From: CADEDH01 sp965216205
GTDB lineage: Bacteria > Actinomycetota > Acidimicrobiia > Acidimicrobiales > SZUA-35
Assembly (NCBI GenBank): GCA_965216205.1
Contig: OZ244139.1
Span: forward strand, 62,001-126,000
Length of the DNA: 64,000 nucleotides
Direction of reading: 5' to 3'
Shown: positions 9,245 through 15,943 of the stretch, one piece after another
Position numbering within the stretch: position 1 is the stretch's first letter
How the letters are laid out: every line of letters begins with the position of its first letter
Program-made: the position numbers and the translations under genes
Notes under the pieces: generated by a model
What the model saw: only the letters and a program-made list of their open reading frames with translations
What the model was told of the DNA's origin: nothing
Database searches by the model: none

Positions 9245-10252
9245 ATGGCCGCCGACGGAGGGATCACGGTTCGCCGGGCAACCGACGACGAGTTGGACTC
9301 GGTGATCAGGGTGTGTGGCGAGGCGCTCGGCTGGTCGGGCGCTGACGACGACGCGTCGTTCTTCGTCTGGAAACACGTCGACAATCCGTTCGGGCGCTCA
9401 CCGATCTGGGTCGCCGTCAGCGATGACCCCGCCGACGGCTCAGCCGGGATCGTCGGCGTCCGGGTCTTGATGCGCTGGGAGCTCGAGCGCGACGACGGCC
9501 GCGTGTTGACCATGGCGCGGGCGGTCGACACGGCCACCCTCCCGAGCCATCAGGGTCTCGGCATCTTCTCCCGGCTCACGATGGCTGCCGTCGACGAGCT
9601 GATGGCCGAGGGTGTGCCCGCCATCTTCAACACGCCGAACGACAAGAGTCGGCCCGGCTACCTGAAGATGGGGTGGGCGAGTCTCGGGCGAGTGCCGGTC
9701 GTCGTTCGCCCGAGGCGACCGACAGCCATCGCAGCCATGGCCCGCAGTCGGGTCGCCGCAGCGAAGTGGGGCGACCCGACCGAAGTGGGCATCGATCCCG
9801 CGGTGGCATTCGCCGACGACGAGGCCGTCGAGGCTGCGCTCCGCCGTTGCCACCGATCGGCTGAGGGATGCTGGTCGACGGCGCTCACCGTCCCCTACCT
9901 CCGATGGCGATCGTCGTACGGGCCGTTGGCGTGCCGTGTCCTGCCGTTGGGAGACAGTGTCGCCGACGGGTTTGTTCTCTTCCGCCTCCGCCGTCGGGGT
10001 GAGCTCACCCAGCTGAGTGTGCTGCACCTCGCGGCCCGTCGGGCCGCCGACGCCCGGCGAGCCATCGCCCGACTGCTCACCGAAACCGGAGCCGACGTGG
10101 CCATGGCCTCCGATCGGTGGCTCGGGCCCAGGAGCGGAATGATCCCGCTCCCCGCGGCCGGCCCGATCCTCACGTGGCGGACCTTGGCCGATCCCGAAGC
10201 GGTCACCTTGTCGCGACTCGACCTCTCGCTGGGAGCGATCGAACTGTTCTGA
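9245..10252 (+). CDS. GNAT-fold N-acyltransferase family protein
   Basis: A protein of about 335 residues with an N-terminal acyltransferase domain. The acyl-CoA binding loop is seen as SHQGLGIFSRLT, matching the Q/R-x-x-G-x-G/A motif, followed by IFNTPNDKSRPGYLKMGW, which is common in sugar-modifying GNAT proteins. The C-terminal half (from about residue 170) resembles a second, degenerate GNAT domain. Starts at 9158 (GTG) and 9188 (ATG) are open in frame; 9245 is preferred because the domain begins directly after it. It lies between the epimerase and the initiating transferase, so acylation of an aminosugar is likely, but this is inference. Confidence 0.75.
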   Translation: MAADGGITVRRATDDELDSVIRVCGEALGWSGADDDASFFVWKHVDNPFGRSPIWVAVSDDPADGSAGIVGVRVLMRWELERDDGRVLTMARAVDTATLPSHQGLGIFSRLTMAAVDELMAEGVPAIFNTPNDKSRPGYLKMGWASLGRVPVVVRPRRPTAIAAMARSRVAAAKWGDPTEVGIDPAVAFADDEAVEAALRRCHRSAEGCWSTALTVPYLRWRSSYGPLACRVLPLGDSVADGFVLFRLRRRGELTQLSVLHLAARRAADARRAIARLLTETGADVAMASDRWLGPRSGMIPLPAAGPILTWRTLADPEAVTLSRLDLSLGAIELF

Positions 10253-10421
10253 TTCAGCGGCTCTTTGCGTGGATTTCGACCTAGAGCGGTTGGGGAAGAC
10301 GACCGTGTCGTCGCTTGTCGATGGATCTGTACGGTTGCCCCCGCAGCCATTGAGTTTCTGGCGTCCGACGGTGGGTGGAAGGCCTGCCGCTGGCCTCGGC
10401 CGCAAACGAGGGGAGGGACGG

Positions 10422-11060
10422 ATGGCAGGTCGGCGATACCTGGCGTTCAAGAGAATGATCGATGTGATCGTGGCGGGCATCGTGCTCGTTGCTTCTGCGC
10501 CGATCCTCGTCATCGTCGCCGCTGCCGTCGGGGCCAGCATGGGCAGGCCGATCCTGTTCCGTCAGCGCCGTCCAGGGCTCCACGGTGAGCCGTTCACCCT
10601 GATCAAGTTCCGCACCATGAAGGCCGGCGACGGTCCCGACGCCGACCGGATGACACGGGTCGGGCGTTTCCTCCGGTCGACGAGCCTCGACGAGCTGCCC
10701 GAGCTGTGGAACATCCTTCGGGGCGACATGAGCCTTGTCGGGCCCAGGCCGCTGCTGATGGAGTACCTCCCCCTCTACGACGATCGCCAGGCGACGCGAC
10801 ATGAGGTTCGCCCTGGGTTGACCGGCCTCGCCCAGACCAACGGAAGAAACTCGGTGGGCTGGGAGGAGCGACTCGAACTCGACGCGGCCTATGTCGAGCG
10901 GTGCTCCCCAGCGCTCGACATGAAGATCCTGGCGCGGACTGTTGCAGCGGTCTTGCGACGCAACGGGATCGCCGCCGACGGTCACGTCACGATGCAGCGG
11001 TTCACCGGCTCGCGCCCGGTCACGCGCGCCGAACCAGTGCTCGATGGCGGTGGTCCATGA
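10422..11060 (+). CDS. Undecaprenyl-phosphate phosphosugar transferase (PglC-like, initiating)
   Basis: A 212-residue monotopic phosphoglycosyl transferase, the usual size of the PglC subfamily. It has an N-terminal re-entrant membrane segment (residues 10-33), the KFRTMKAG loop, the catalytic Asp-Glu dyad in TSLDELPELWN and the VGPRPLL motif. It moves a sugar-1-phosphate from UDP-sugar to undecaprenyl phosphate and so starts the glycan. The ATG at 10422 is preceded by GAGGGGAGGG at a good distance, which decides the start over an open extension to 10269. The stop overlaps the next gene by ATGA. Confidence 0.92.
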   Translation: MAGRRYLAFKRMIDVIVAGIVLVASAPILVIVAAAVGASMGRPILFRQRRPGLHGEPFTLIKFRTMKAGDGPDADRMTRVGRFLRSTSLDELPELWNILRGDMSLVGPRPLLMEYLPLYDDRQATRHEVRPGLTGLAQTNGRNSVGWEERLELDAAYVERCSPALDMKILARTVAAVLRRNGIAADGHVTMQRFTGSRPVTRAEPVLDGGGP

Positions 11061-11719
11061 CCCTCGTACTGCTGTGCGGGGGTGGTCACGCGAGTGACGT
11101 GCTGACCGTCGTCGAAGCTGTCTCGGCCACCGGGGACTCGCTCCCCCCGATCTACATCGCGGATGACTTCTGGACGAGATGCGAACGATTCGCTGGCCGC
11201 GCTGACGTGAAGCTGGTCGACTCGATCGAAGCAGGGGCGACCCTCGGCCCGAGCGTCATCTGCGCCGGCTATCCCGCGGCCCGGCTCAGGGTCTACGAGC
11301 GAGTTGCCGAGGTCGGTGGGATCGAAGCCGAGCCGCTGATCCATCCCCATGCTTCGGTCGGGTACGGAACCGAGCTCGGCCCGGCGAGTGTGGTGATGGG
11401 CCAGACGTGGTTGTCAGCCAACGTTCACGTCGGTCGCCAGGCTCACATCAGCTACGGCGTCACCATCGGGCACGACGCCGAGATCGGTGACTTCTCGAGC
11501 GTGATGCCGGGAGCGAACCTGGGCGGCGATGTGGTGATCGGACACGGGGTGCTCGTCGGAGCGAACGCCTCCGTGTTGCAGGGCTTGAAGATCGGCGATG
11601 GTTCCACGATCGGAGCTGGTGCGGTTGTCACGAGCAACGTCGAACCGGGTCAGGTCGTCGTGGGCGTGCCGGCCCGCCCACATGCCTCGGACGATCGCGG
11701 CGCAACCGGCGCCGCCTGA
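11057..11719 (+). CDS. Sugar O/N-acetyltransferase, left-handed beta-helix (PglD/NeuD-like)
   Basis: A 220-residue PglD/NeuD-type acetyltransferase. The N-terminal GGGHASDVL loop binds the UDP-sugar in the family, and from about residue 95 hexapeptide repeats (GYGTEL, GDFSSV, GHGVLV, GDGSTIGAGAVV) build the beta-helix that binds acetyl-CoA. The family His pair is seen in HISYGVTIGHDAEIGD. It would N-acetylate a UDP-4-amino-sugar; the gene is translationally coupled to the PglC-like gene. The aminotransferase that should make its substrate is not in the window. Confidence 0.9.
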   Translation: MTLVLLCGGGHASDVLTVVEAVSATGDSLPPIYIADDFWTRCERFAGRADVKLVDSIEAGATLGPSVICAGYPAARLRVYERVAEVGGIEAEPLIHPHASVGYGTELGPASVVMGQTWLSANVHVGRQAHISYGVTIGHDAEIGDFSSVMPGANLGGDVVIGHGVLVGANASVLQGLKIGDGSTIGAGAVVTSNVEPGQVVVGVPARPHASDDRGATGAA

Positions 11720-11766
11720 CAGCGGGGTCGAGTGCCGGTCGGCCCTACCTCGGCCCCTGGAGACCG

Positions 11767-12558
11767 TCACCGCAGCCAGCGTTGCCAGGCGATCATCCAC
11801 GAGGTGATCGCACCCGCGACGAGGCTGATGAGGGCGACGCTGACCGCATAGCCGGTCGACGCGGCGATGCCAGCCACGCGGGAACAGACGAGGACCGTCA
11901 CGAGAAAGACCGCGTGGATCGCCAACTGCGACGGTGCTGGCGACCGTTTGCCGTCAGTGCTGCCGGTCGGAGCGAGGAGACCGACTGCGGCGATACAGGC
12001 CGCACTGCCCACCACTGCTGACGGACGGTACGACCCGTCGATGAGTCCAACCCACGCCAAGAGGCTGATCGCCACGACGACCTCAGGCCGACTCAGTGGC
12101 GCGACGAGGCCCTTCCACATCGCAGCTACCGTCAGCAGCGCAGGCCCGACCGCGATCACCACCCGGACGGTTTCGGGAACGCAGAGCGCAACGCCGATCA
12201 CGGCCACGGCGACGTGGACTGTGCGTCCGCCGTGAGCCAGTGACCTTGACGGTGCGCCCCACTGGTCAGCGACCCAGATGCCGACGCCGACGACGAGCAC
12301 TGCCGTCGCCGTGACCGCAATCATCCAACCGCTGACCGGTGCACCTCCCGTATCGCTGCTGTCCCTCACCAACAGCGCCCCGGCGAGAACGGACGGAGCC
12401 CAGACAACCGCCGCCGGGACCGGCGTGCTGTGAGGTGACAAGCGGAGGGCCACGACGACGGTGAACGCCACTGCAGCCGGCACCCACGCCGACGAGAGCG
12501 TCATCAGGTCGAACGCTGCGTCCGCGATGCGTTCGGCGTCTAACCCCTCGATCGCCAC
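11767..12558 (-). CDS. Hypothetical polytopic membrane protein
   Basis: A 263-residue protein I do not recognise. It has about nine hydrophobic segments spread evenly from residue 24 to 258, joined by short loops, with few charged residues in the segments. There is no signal peptide, ATP-binding motif or obvious catalytic motif. It is convergent with the PglD-like gene and lies outside the glycan operon. A small permease or a polymer-related membrane protein would fit, but nothing in the sequence proves either. Confidence 0.6.
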   Translation of the reverse strand: MAIEGLDAERIADAAFDLMTLSSAWVPAAVAFTVVVALRLSPHSTPVPAAVVWAPSVLAGALLVRDSSDTGGAPVSGWMIAVTATAVLVVGVGIWVADQWGAPSRSLAHGGRTVHVAVAVIGVALCVPETVRVVIAVGPALLTVAAMWKGLVAPLSRPEVVVAISLLAWVGLIDGSYRPSAVVGSAACIAAVGLLAPTGSTDGKRSPAPSQLAIHAVFLVTVLVCSRVAGIAASTGYAVSVALISLVAGAITSWMIAWQRWLR

Positions 12559-12645
12559 CGGCCACAGGCTATCCAGACCAGTTCAGCCCGCCGGCGGGGG
12601 GAATACGCTTGCGCCGGCCACGGCGGTGAGCCTGCTGACCACCAG

Positions 12646-12721
12646 TGGCGCCCCCGGCAAGAATCGAACTTGCGACGCACGGTTTAGGAAACCGACGCTC
12701 TATCCACTGAGCTACGGGGGC
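12646..12721 (-). tRNA. tRNA-Arg (anticodon CCT)
   Basis: The 76-nt element folds as a standard tRNA on the minus strand. The seven-base acceptor stem GCCCCCG pairs with CGGGGGC, the D-stem is GCTC/GAGC, and the anticodon loop TTCCTAA gives anticodon CCT, which reads AGG arginine codons. The T-loop is GTTCGATTC. The 3' CCA is encoded in the gene. The first anticodon stem pair is a T-T mismatch and the other four are paired. Confidence 0.95.
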
Positions 12722-12815
12722 ACGTCGACGACGTCAGGCGTGGGGGTGGGCTGGCCACCTGCCGGACGAATCGGCGACGGGTGTCGATTGTAGGATGCGG
12801 GGGAGCGAGACGGCC

Positions 12816-12851
12816 CCCGGTTACCGGGCTTCGGGGCGGTTCCGCGGAACC
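12816..12851 (-). terminator. Two adjacent palindromes after the CBS gene, possible terminator
   Basis: Between the tRNA and the end of the leftward respiratory operon lie CCCGGT-T-ACCGGG (12816-12828) and the perfect 14-bp palindrome GGTTCCGCGGAACC (12838-12851). They directly follow the last gene of the operon in its direction of transcription. There is no clear T-tract, which is common for actinobacterial terminators. Function is inferred. Confidence 0.4.
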
Positions 12852-12870
12852 GTCGCTGCAGCGGACGCCG

Positions 12871-13326
12871 TCAGATCGACGAGGCGTAGGCGGCGAGGAT
12901 GTCGCGCATGGACACGATCCCGACGAGCTTGCCGCCACCGTCGGCCACGAGGACGTGGCGGACGTAGCCGCTCATCATCTCGTCCACGACGTCGCTGATC
13001 GACGACTCGGGCAGTGCCCACCGCAGCGTCGTCGACCCGTAGTCGGTCGCCGGCGTCTGGTCGAGGGCGACGCCGTCAGCCACAGCGCGTACGACGTCGC
13101 GCTCCGAGAGGACCGCTTCGACGTCGTCGGCCGAGCCGAGCACGAGCAGGCTCACGCCCGCCTCGCTCATGGTCGTCGCCGCCTCGAGCACCGTCGCCGT
13201 GGCTGGCGCGCACAGCACCTCGTCGCCCGTGAGGCTCACGATCGGTTCCGCTCCCAGCGCAGATTCCGCACCGAGCGAGTCCGCCGTGAGCTCGTCATCC
13301 AGTAGTTGCTCGTCGTTGTTGGTCAT
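12871..13326 (-). CDS. Two-CBS-domain protein (Hrp1-like)
   Basis: A 151-residue protein made of a short acidic N-terminus (residues 1-28) and two CBS domains (about 30-85 and 95-150). The second domain ends in the typical GIVSMRDIL motif. Such stand-alone pairs bind adenine nucleotides or S-adenosyl ligands and regulate partners. It is the last gene of the leftward cytochrome operon, 43 bases behind the small acidic protein gene. Known hypoxia-response proteins of mycobacteria have the same two-CBS layout and size; a DosR-like operator lies at the head of this operon (18758-18783). The link to hypoxia is inference. Confidence 0.8.
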   Translation of the reverse strand: MTNNDEQLLDDELTADSLGAESALGAEPIVSLTGDEVLCAPATATVLEAATTMSEAGVSLLVLGSADDVEAVLSERDVVRAVADGVALDQTPATDYGSTTLRWALPESSISDVVDEMMSGYVRHVLVADGGGKLVGIVSMRDILAAYASSI

Positions 13327-13369
13327 AGTCCTGTCGCGAGCGCCGGCCGCCGATCGGGGTGCCGGCCGG

Positions 13370-13606
13370 TCAGCCCACCCCGGGGCGGCTCAGCCCGCCT
13401 TCCTCCCAATCCTCGTCGTCCGGGTCGACCTCTCTGGCCAGGTCGGCCAGCGACCGGCCGGATTCGTCGGCCAGTGCCTTGCTCCGGAGCTCGTCGACGA
13501 GTGCCGCAGCACGAGCCGGGCCGTACATCCCGCTCCAGATGGTGAGCTGCCGGTCGAGGCCCTTCACCAGCTCGGGATCCGATTCCGGGTTCGTCTCTGC
13601 GCTCAT
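13370..13606 (-). CDS. Small acidic hypothetical protein of the cytochrome operon
   Basis: A 78-residue soluble protein I do not recognise. It has a predicted helical centre (about 12-50, KGLDRQLTIWSGMYGPAR onward) and an acidic tail with VDPDDEDWEEGG. Its ATG overlaps the stop of the cytochrome c gene by ATGA, so it is made together with the bc-type complex. It could be a small accessory or assembly subunit. It has no membrane segment and no cysteine. Confidence 0.6.
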   Translation of the reverse strand: MSAETNPESDPELVKGLDRQLTIWSGMYGPARAAALVDELRSKALADESGRSLADLAREVDPDDEDWEEGGLSRPGVG

Positions 13607-14070
13607 TCCTCTGTCTCCCGCCAGTCCGGCCGATCGGGGGCGTTGTCCTCCCACGACCGTACATATATCGCCAGGGCCTTGATCTGCTCGGATGTGAGCG
13701 GCCCGCCGAAGTCCTGGGAGTACGCGTTCATCTGCGTGCCCGGCACCCCGACCGAGACGAGCAACTGGAACTGCTCGTCGGTCACCGACGCGAGGAACTG
13801 CTGGGAGTTCAGTGCCGGGGCCGTGCCGCCCTCACCCCGCAGGCCGTGGCACGACGCACAGTTCAACGACCACAGCGCCTCCCCCGAGCGGGCGAGGCTG
13901 GCCTGCTGCTCGGCCCGGGCCTCGGTCCTGCTCGACGGCTCGTACCAGCGGTAGAGCGGGAACACGAGCACCATCGCGAACAGGAGCACGGCCCCGAACG
14001 TCATGACCCGGTTGGTGGACCGCTGGAGCTCCTCGTCGTCGTCCCGATAGTCGCCGGCCGGTGGTGTCAT
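13603..14070 (-). CDS. Membrane-anchored monohaem cytochrome c
   Basis: A 155-residue cytochrome c with one transmembrane anchor (residues 22-40) and a class I haem domain outside the membrane. The haem c site is CASCH at residues 71-75, and a Met in the C-terminal part (TQMNAY) is a likely sixth ligand. Its start overlaps the Rieske stop by ATGA, and its stop overlaps the next start. It probably carries electrons from the Rieske centre to the ba3-type oxidase encoded divergently. An alternative role is a fixed subunit of the bc complex. Confidence 0.88.
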   Translation of the reverse strand: MTPPAGDYRDDDEELQRSTNRVMTFGAVLLFAMVLVFPLYRWYEPSSRTEARAEQQASLARSGEALWSLNCASCHGLRGEGGTAPALNSQQFLASVTDEQFQLLVSVGVPGTQMNAYSQDFGGPLTSEQIKALAIYVRSWEDNAPDRPDWRETEE

Positions 14071-14579
14071 CCGTGACCACCTTCGGTCGCACAGGCCGGA
14101 CCTCGGGCCGGCTCGTCGATCTGGAGCTCGCCCGGCGGCAGGCCGTCGATCGTCACCGCCGTGTCGATGTAGACGAACCCGTCGGCGTCGACCTCCGCCG
14201 AGAACCGATCCATCCCCCGGGGTGCCGGCCCGGACACGAAATCTCCGGCCCGGTTGAACAGCGAGCCGTGACACGGGCACTCGAACCAACCCGACGACTG
14301 GCAGAAGGTCACCCGGCAACCGAGGTGGGTGCACTTCTCGTAGATGGCGGTGACCTCACCGTTCACCTTCGTGAGGTACGACTTGGCCGCCGGGACCTCG
14401 ATCACCCCGCCCTCCGGTACGGCGTCGGGACTCACGGCCTTGACCCGGCCGCCGAAGCCGGCCGTCGGCAGCGCCTGCAGGAAGTCCCACGTGGTCCACA
14501 TGCCAGCGGCCCCGACGAGGGCAGCGCCAGCCTGCCAGACACGGGCGAGGAACCGTCGGCGGTCCACGACCTCACTCAC
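14067..14579 (-). CDS. Rieske [2Fe-2S] protein of a bc/b6f-type complex
   Basis: A 170-residue Rieske protein. A twin-arginine-like signal (DRRRFLARVW) and a hydrophobic segment (residues 16-28) form the N-terminal anchor. The cluster ligands are C83 and H85 (CTHLGC) and C101 and H104 (CPCHGS), with C88 and C103 as the expected disulfide. It takes electrons from menaquinol at the outer site and passes them to cytochrome c. The GTG start at 14579 has GGGAGGT a few bases upstream. It follows the cytochrome b subunit-IV gene by 46 bases. Confidence 0.95.
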   Translation of the reverse strand: MSEVVDRRRFLARVWQAGAALVGAAGMWTTWDFLQALPTAGFGGRVKAVSPDAVPEGGVIEVPAAKSYLTKVNGEVTAIYEKCTHLGCRVTFCQSSGWFECPCHGSLFNRAGDFVSGPAPRGMDRFSAEVDADGFVYIDTAVTIDGLPPGELQIDEPARGPACATEGGHG

Positions 14580-14625
14580 ACCCGACCTCCCGTTCGGCGA
14601 TGGTTCAGCTCACTTCGCGCGGAGC

Positions 14626-15165
14626 TCACAGCTCGCCGTGCCATTCCTGCCACGGCCACACCCAGCCCCAGTTCGGGCCCCGGAACGCGAACCCCACGAT
14701 CGTCAGCGCCACGAACAGCACCAGGAACACGGTGAAGGTGGCCACGGCCACCCGGCGGTGCCGGGGCTGGATGAAGATGCTGCGGTCGATGTAGGGCAGG
14801 GCCACCAGCCCCACGATGATCGCGGTCGGGATCAGGACCCCGGCCACCAGCGGGTGGAAGTGGGCCAGCAGCTCCTGGAGGGCGGCGAAGTACCACGGCG
14901 CCTTCTCCGGGTTCGGGGTGACGGTCGGATTGGCCACGTCCCGCAGCGGCGCGTCGACGAAGACGCCCAGCAGGAGCACGATGAGCAGCACCGCCATGCC
15001 CGCCACGGCATGGCGCACCAGCAGGTGGGGCCACACCATCACCAGGTCGTCGTCGGCCGGCTCCTTCCGTTCACCGGCGACCGGTTTGCCCGGCACGACC
15101 CCCAGCACCCGCCGACCGTCGAGCACGGTCGGTTGGCCCGGCTCACGCCGTTGGGGCTCAGTCAT
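14626..15165 (-). CDS. Cytochrome b C-terminal subunit (subunit IV-like)
   Basis: A 179-residue membrane protein equivalent to subunit IV of b6f or the C-terminal half of cytochrome b. Three hydrophobic helices are seen (about 50-72, 98-120 and 137-160). The quinol-site motif reads APWY (in NPEKAPWYFAALQELL) where bc1 enzymes have PEWY. The ATG at 15165 is preferred over a GTG at 15174 because GGGGTGA precedes it; the start overlaps the upstream cytochrome b gene by eight bases. With the N-terminal subunit it makes a split, b6f-like cytochrome b. Confidence 0.9.
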   Translation of the reverse strand: MTEPQRREPGQPTVLDGRRVLGVVPGKPVAGERKEPADDDLVMVWPHLLVRHAVAGMAVLLIVLLLGVFVDAPLRDVANPTVTPNPEKAPWYFAALQELLAHFHPLVAGVLIPTAIIVGLVALPYIDRSIFIQPRHRRVAVATFTVFLVLFVALTIVGFAFRGPNWGWVWPWQEWHGEL

Positions 15166-15943
15166 TCGGCTCACCCCGATCGGTTTCGAGCATCGCGTCC
15201 TTCCGCCACCGCCACAGATGCACCATCAGGATCAACACCAGCAGGCTCGGCAACACCGCCACGTGGAGCACGTAGAAGCGGAGCAGCGTGGCCGAGCCGA
15301 CGAGCGGGCCGCCGAGCAGCAGCTCCCGCACCTCCTCGCCGACGAACGGCACATAGGCCGCCATCTCGGTCCCCACCGTGACCGCCCAGTACGCGAGCTG
15401 ATCCCAGGGCAGCAGATACCCGGTGAAGCTCATCAGCAGCGTCAGGATGAGCAGCACCACCCCGATCACCCAGTTGAACTCCCGGGGCGACTTGTAGGCA
15501 CCCCGGTAGAACACTCGGGCCATGTGGGCAGCCACCGCCAGCACCATGAGGTGGGCCGACCAGCGGTGGATGTTGCGCACGTACTGGCCGAACGCCACCT
15601 CGGTCTGCAGGGTCTGGATGTTGGTGTAGGCCGACGCCGGCGACGGTACGTAGAAGAACATCAGGTACACCCCGGACACTACGAGCGACCCGAGCAGCAC
15701 CGTGGAGATCACCCCGAGATACCACGAGTAGGCGAACCCGATCTCCCTGCGTCGCACCTTCACCGGGTAGAGGTGAAGGAAGAAGCTCGACCAGTGGGCC
15801 GCCGCCTGGTCGCGCCGGGTCACCGGCCTGGGCGTGCGCCAGATCGACCGTCCGACCTGACTCGTTCGGACCCGATCGACGACCCCGTCGCGGCCGGGGT
15901 CGACGCCCTCCGACGTCGCTTCGTCCTCGGACACCACCGTCAT
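15158..15943 (-). CDS. Cytochrome b N-terminal subunit (cytochrome b6-like)
   Basis: A 261-residue four-helix cytochrome b. The first haem-ligand helix has IHRWSAH...AAH with 13 residues between the ligands, and the fourth helix has LHVAV...MVH with 14 between, the spacing of cytochrome b6 rather than bc1. HRWSA itself is a b6 hallmark. No cysteine is seen at the position that binds the extra haem in b6. The N-terminal 55 residues are soluble and charged. The ATG overlaps the flavoprotein stop by ATGA, tying the two products together. Confidence 0.93.
   Translation of the reverse strand: MTVVSEDEATSEGVDPGRDGVVDRVRTSQVGRSIWRTPRPVTRRDQAAAHWSSFFLHLYPVKVRRREIGFAYSWYLGVISTVLLGSLVVSGVYLMFFYVPSPASAYTNIQTLQTEVAFGQYVRNIHRWSAHLMVLAVAAHMARVFYRGAYKSPREFNWVIGVVLLILTLLMSFTGYLLPWDQLAYWAVTVGTEMAAYVPFVGEEVRELLLGGPLVGSATLLRFYVLHVAVLPSLLVLILMVHLWRWRKDAMLETDRGEPND

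Noticed and set aside
12461..12793. Open frame of 110 codons on the + strand including GKNRTCDARFRKPTLYPLSYGG
   Set aside because: This peptide is the well-known antisense translation of a tRNA gene; the tRNA-Arg accounts for it.
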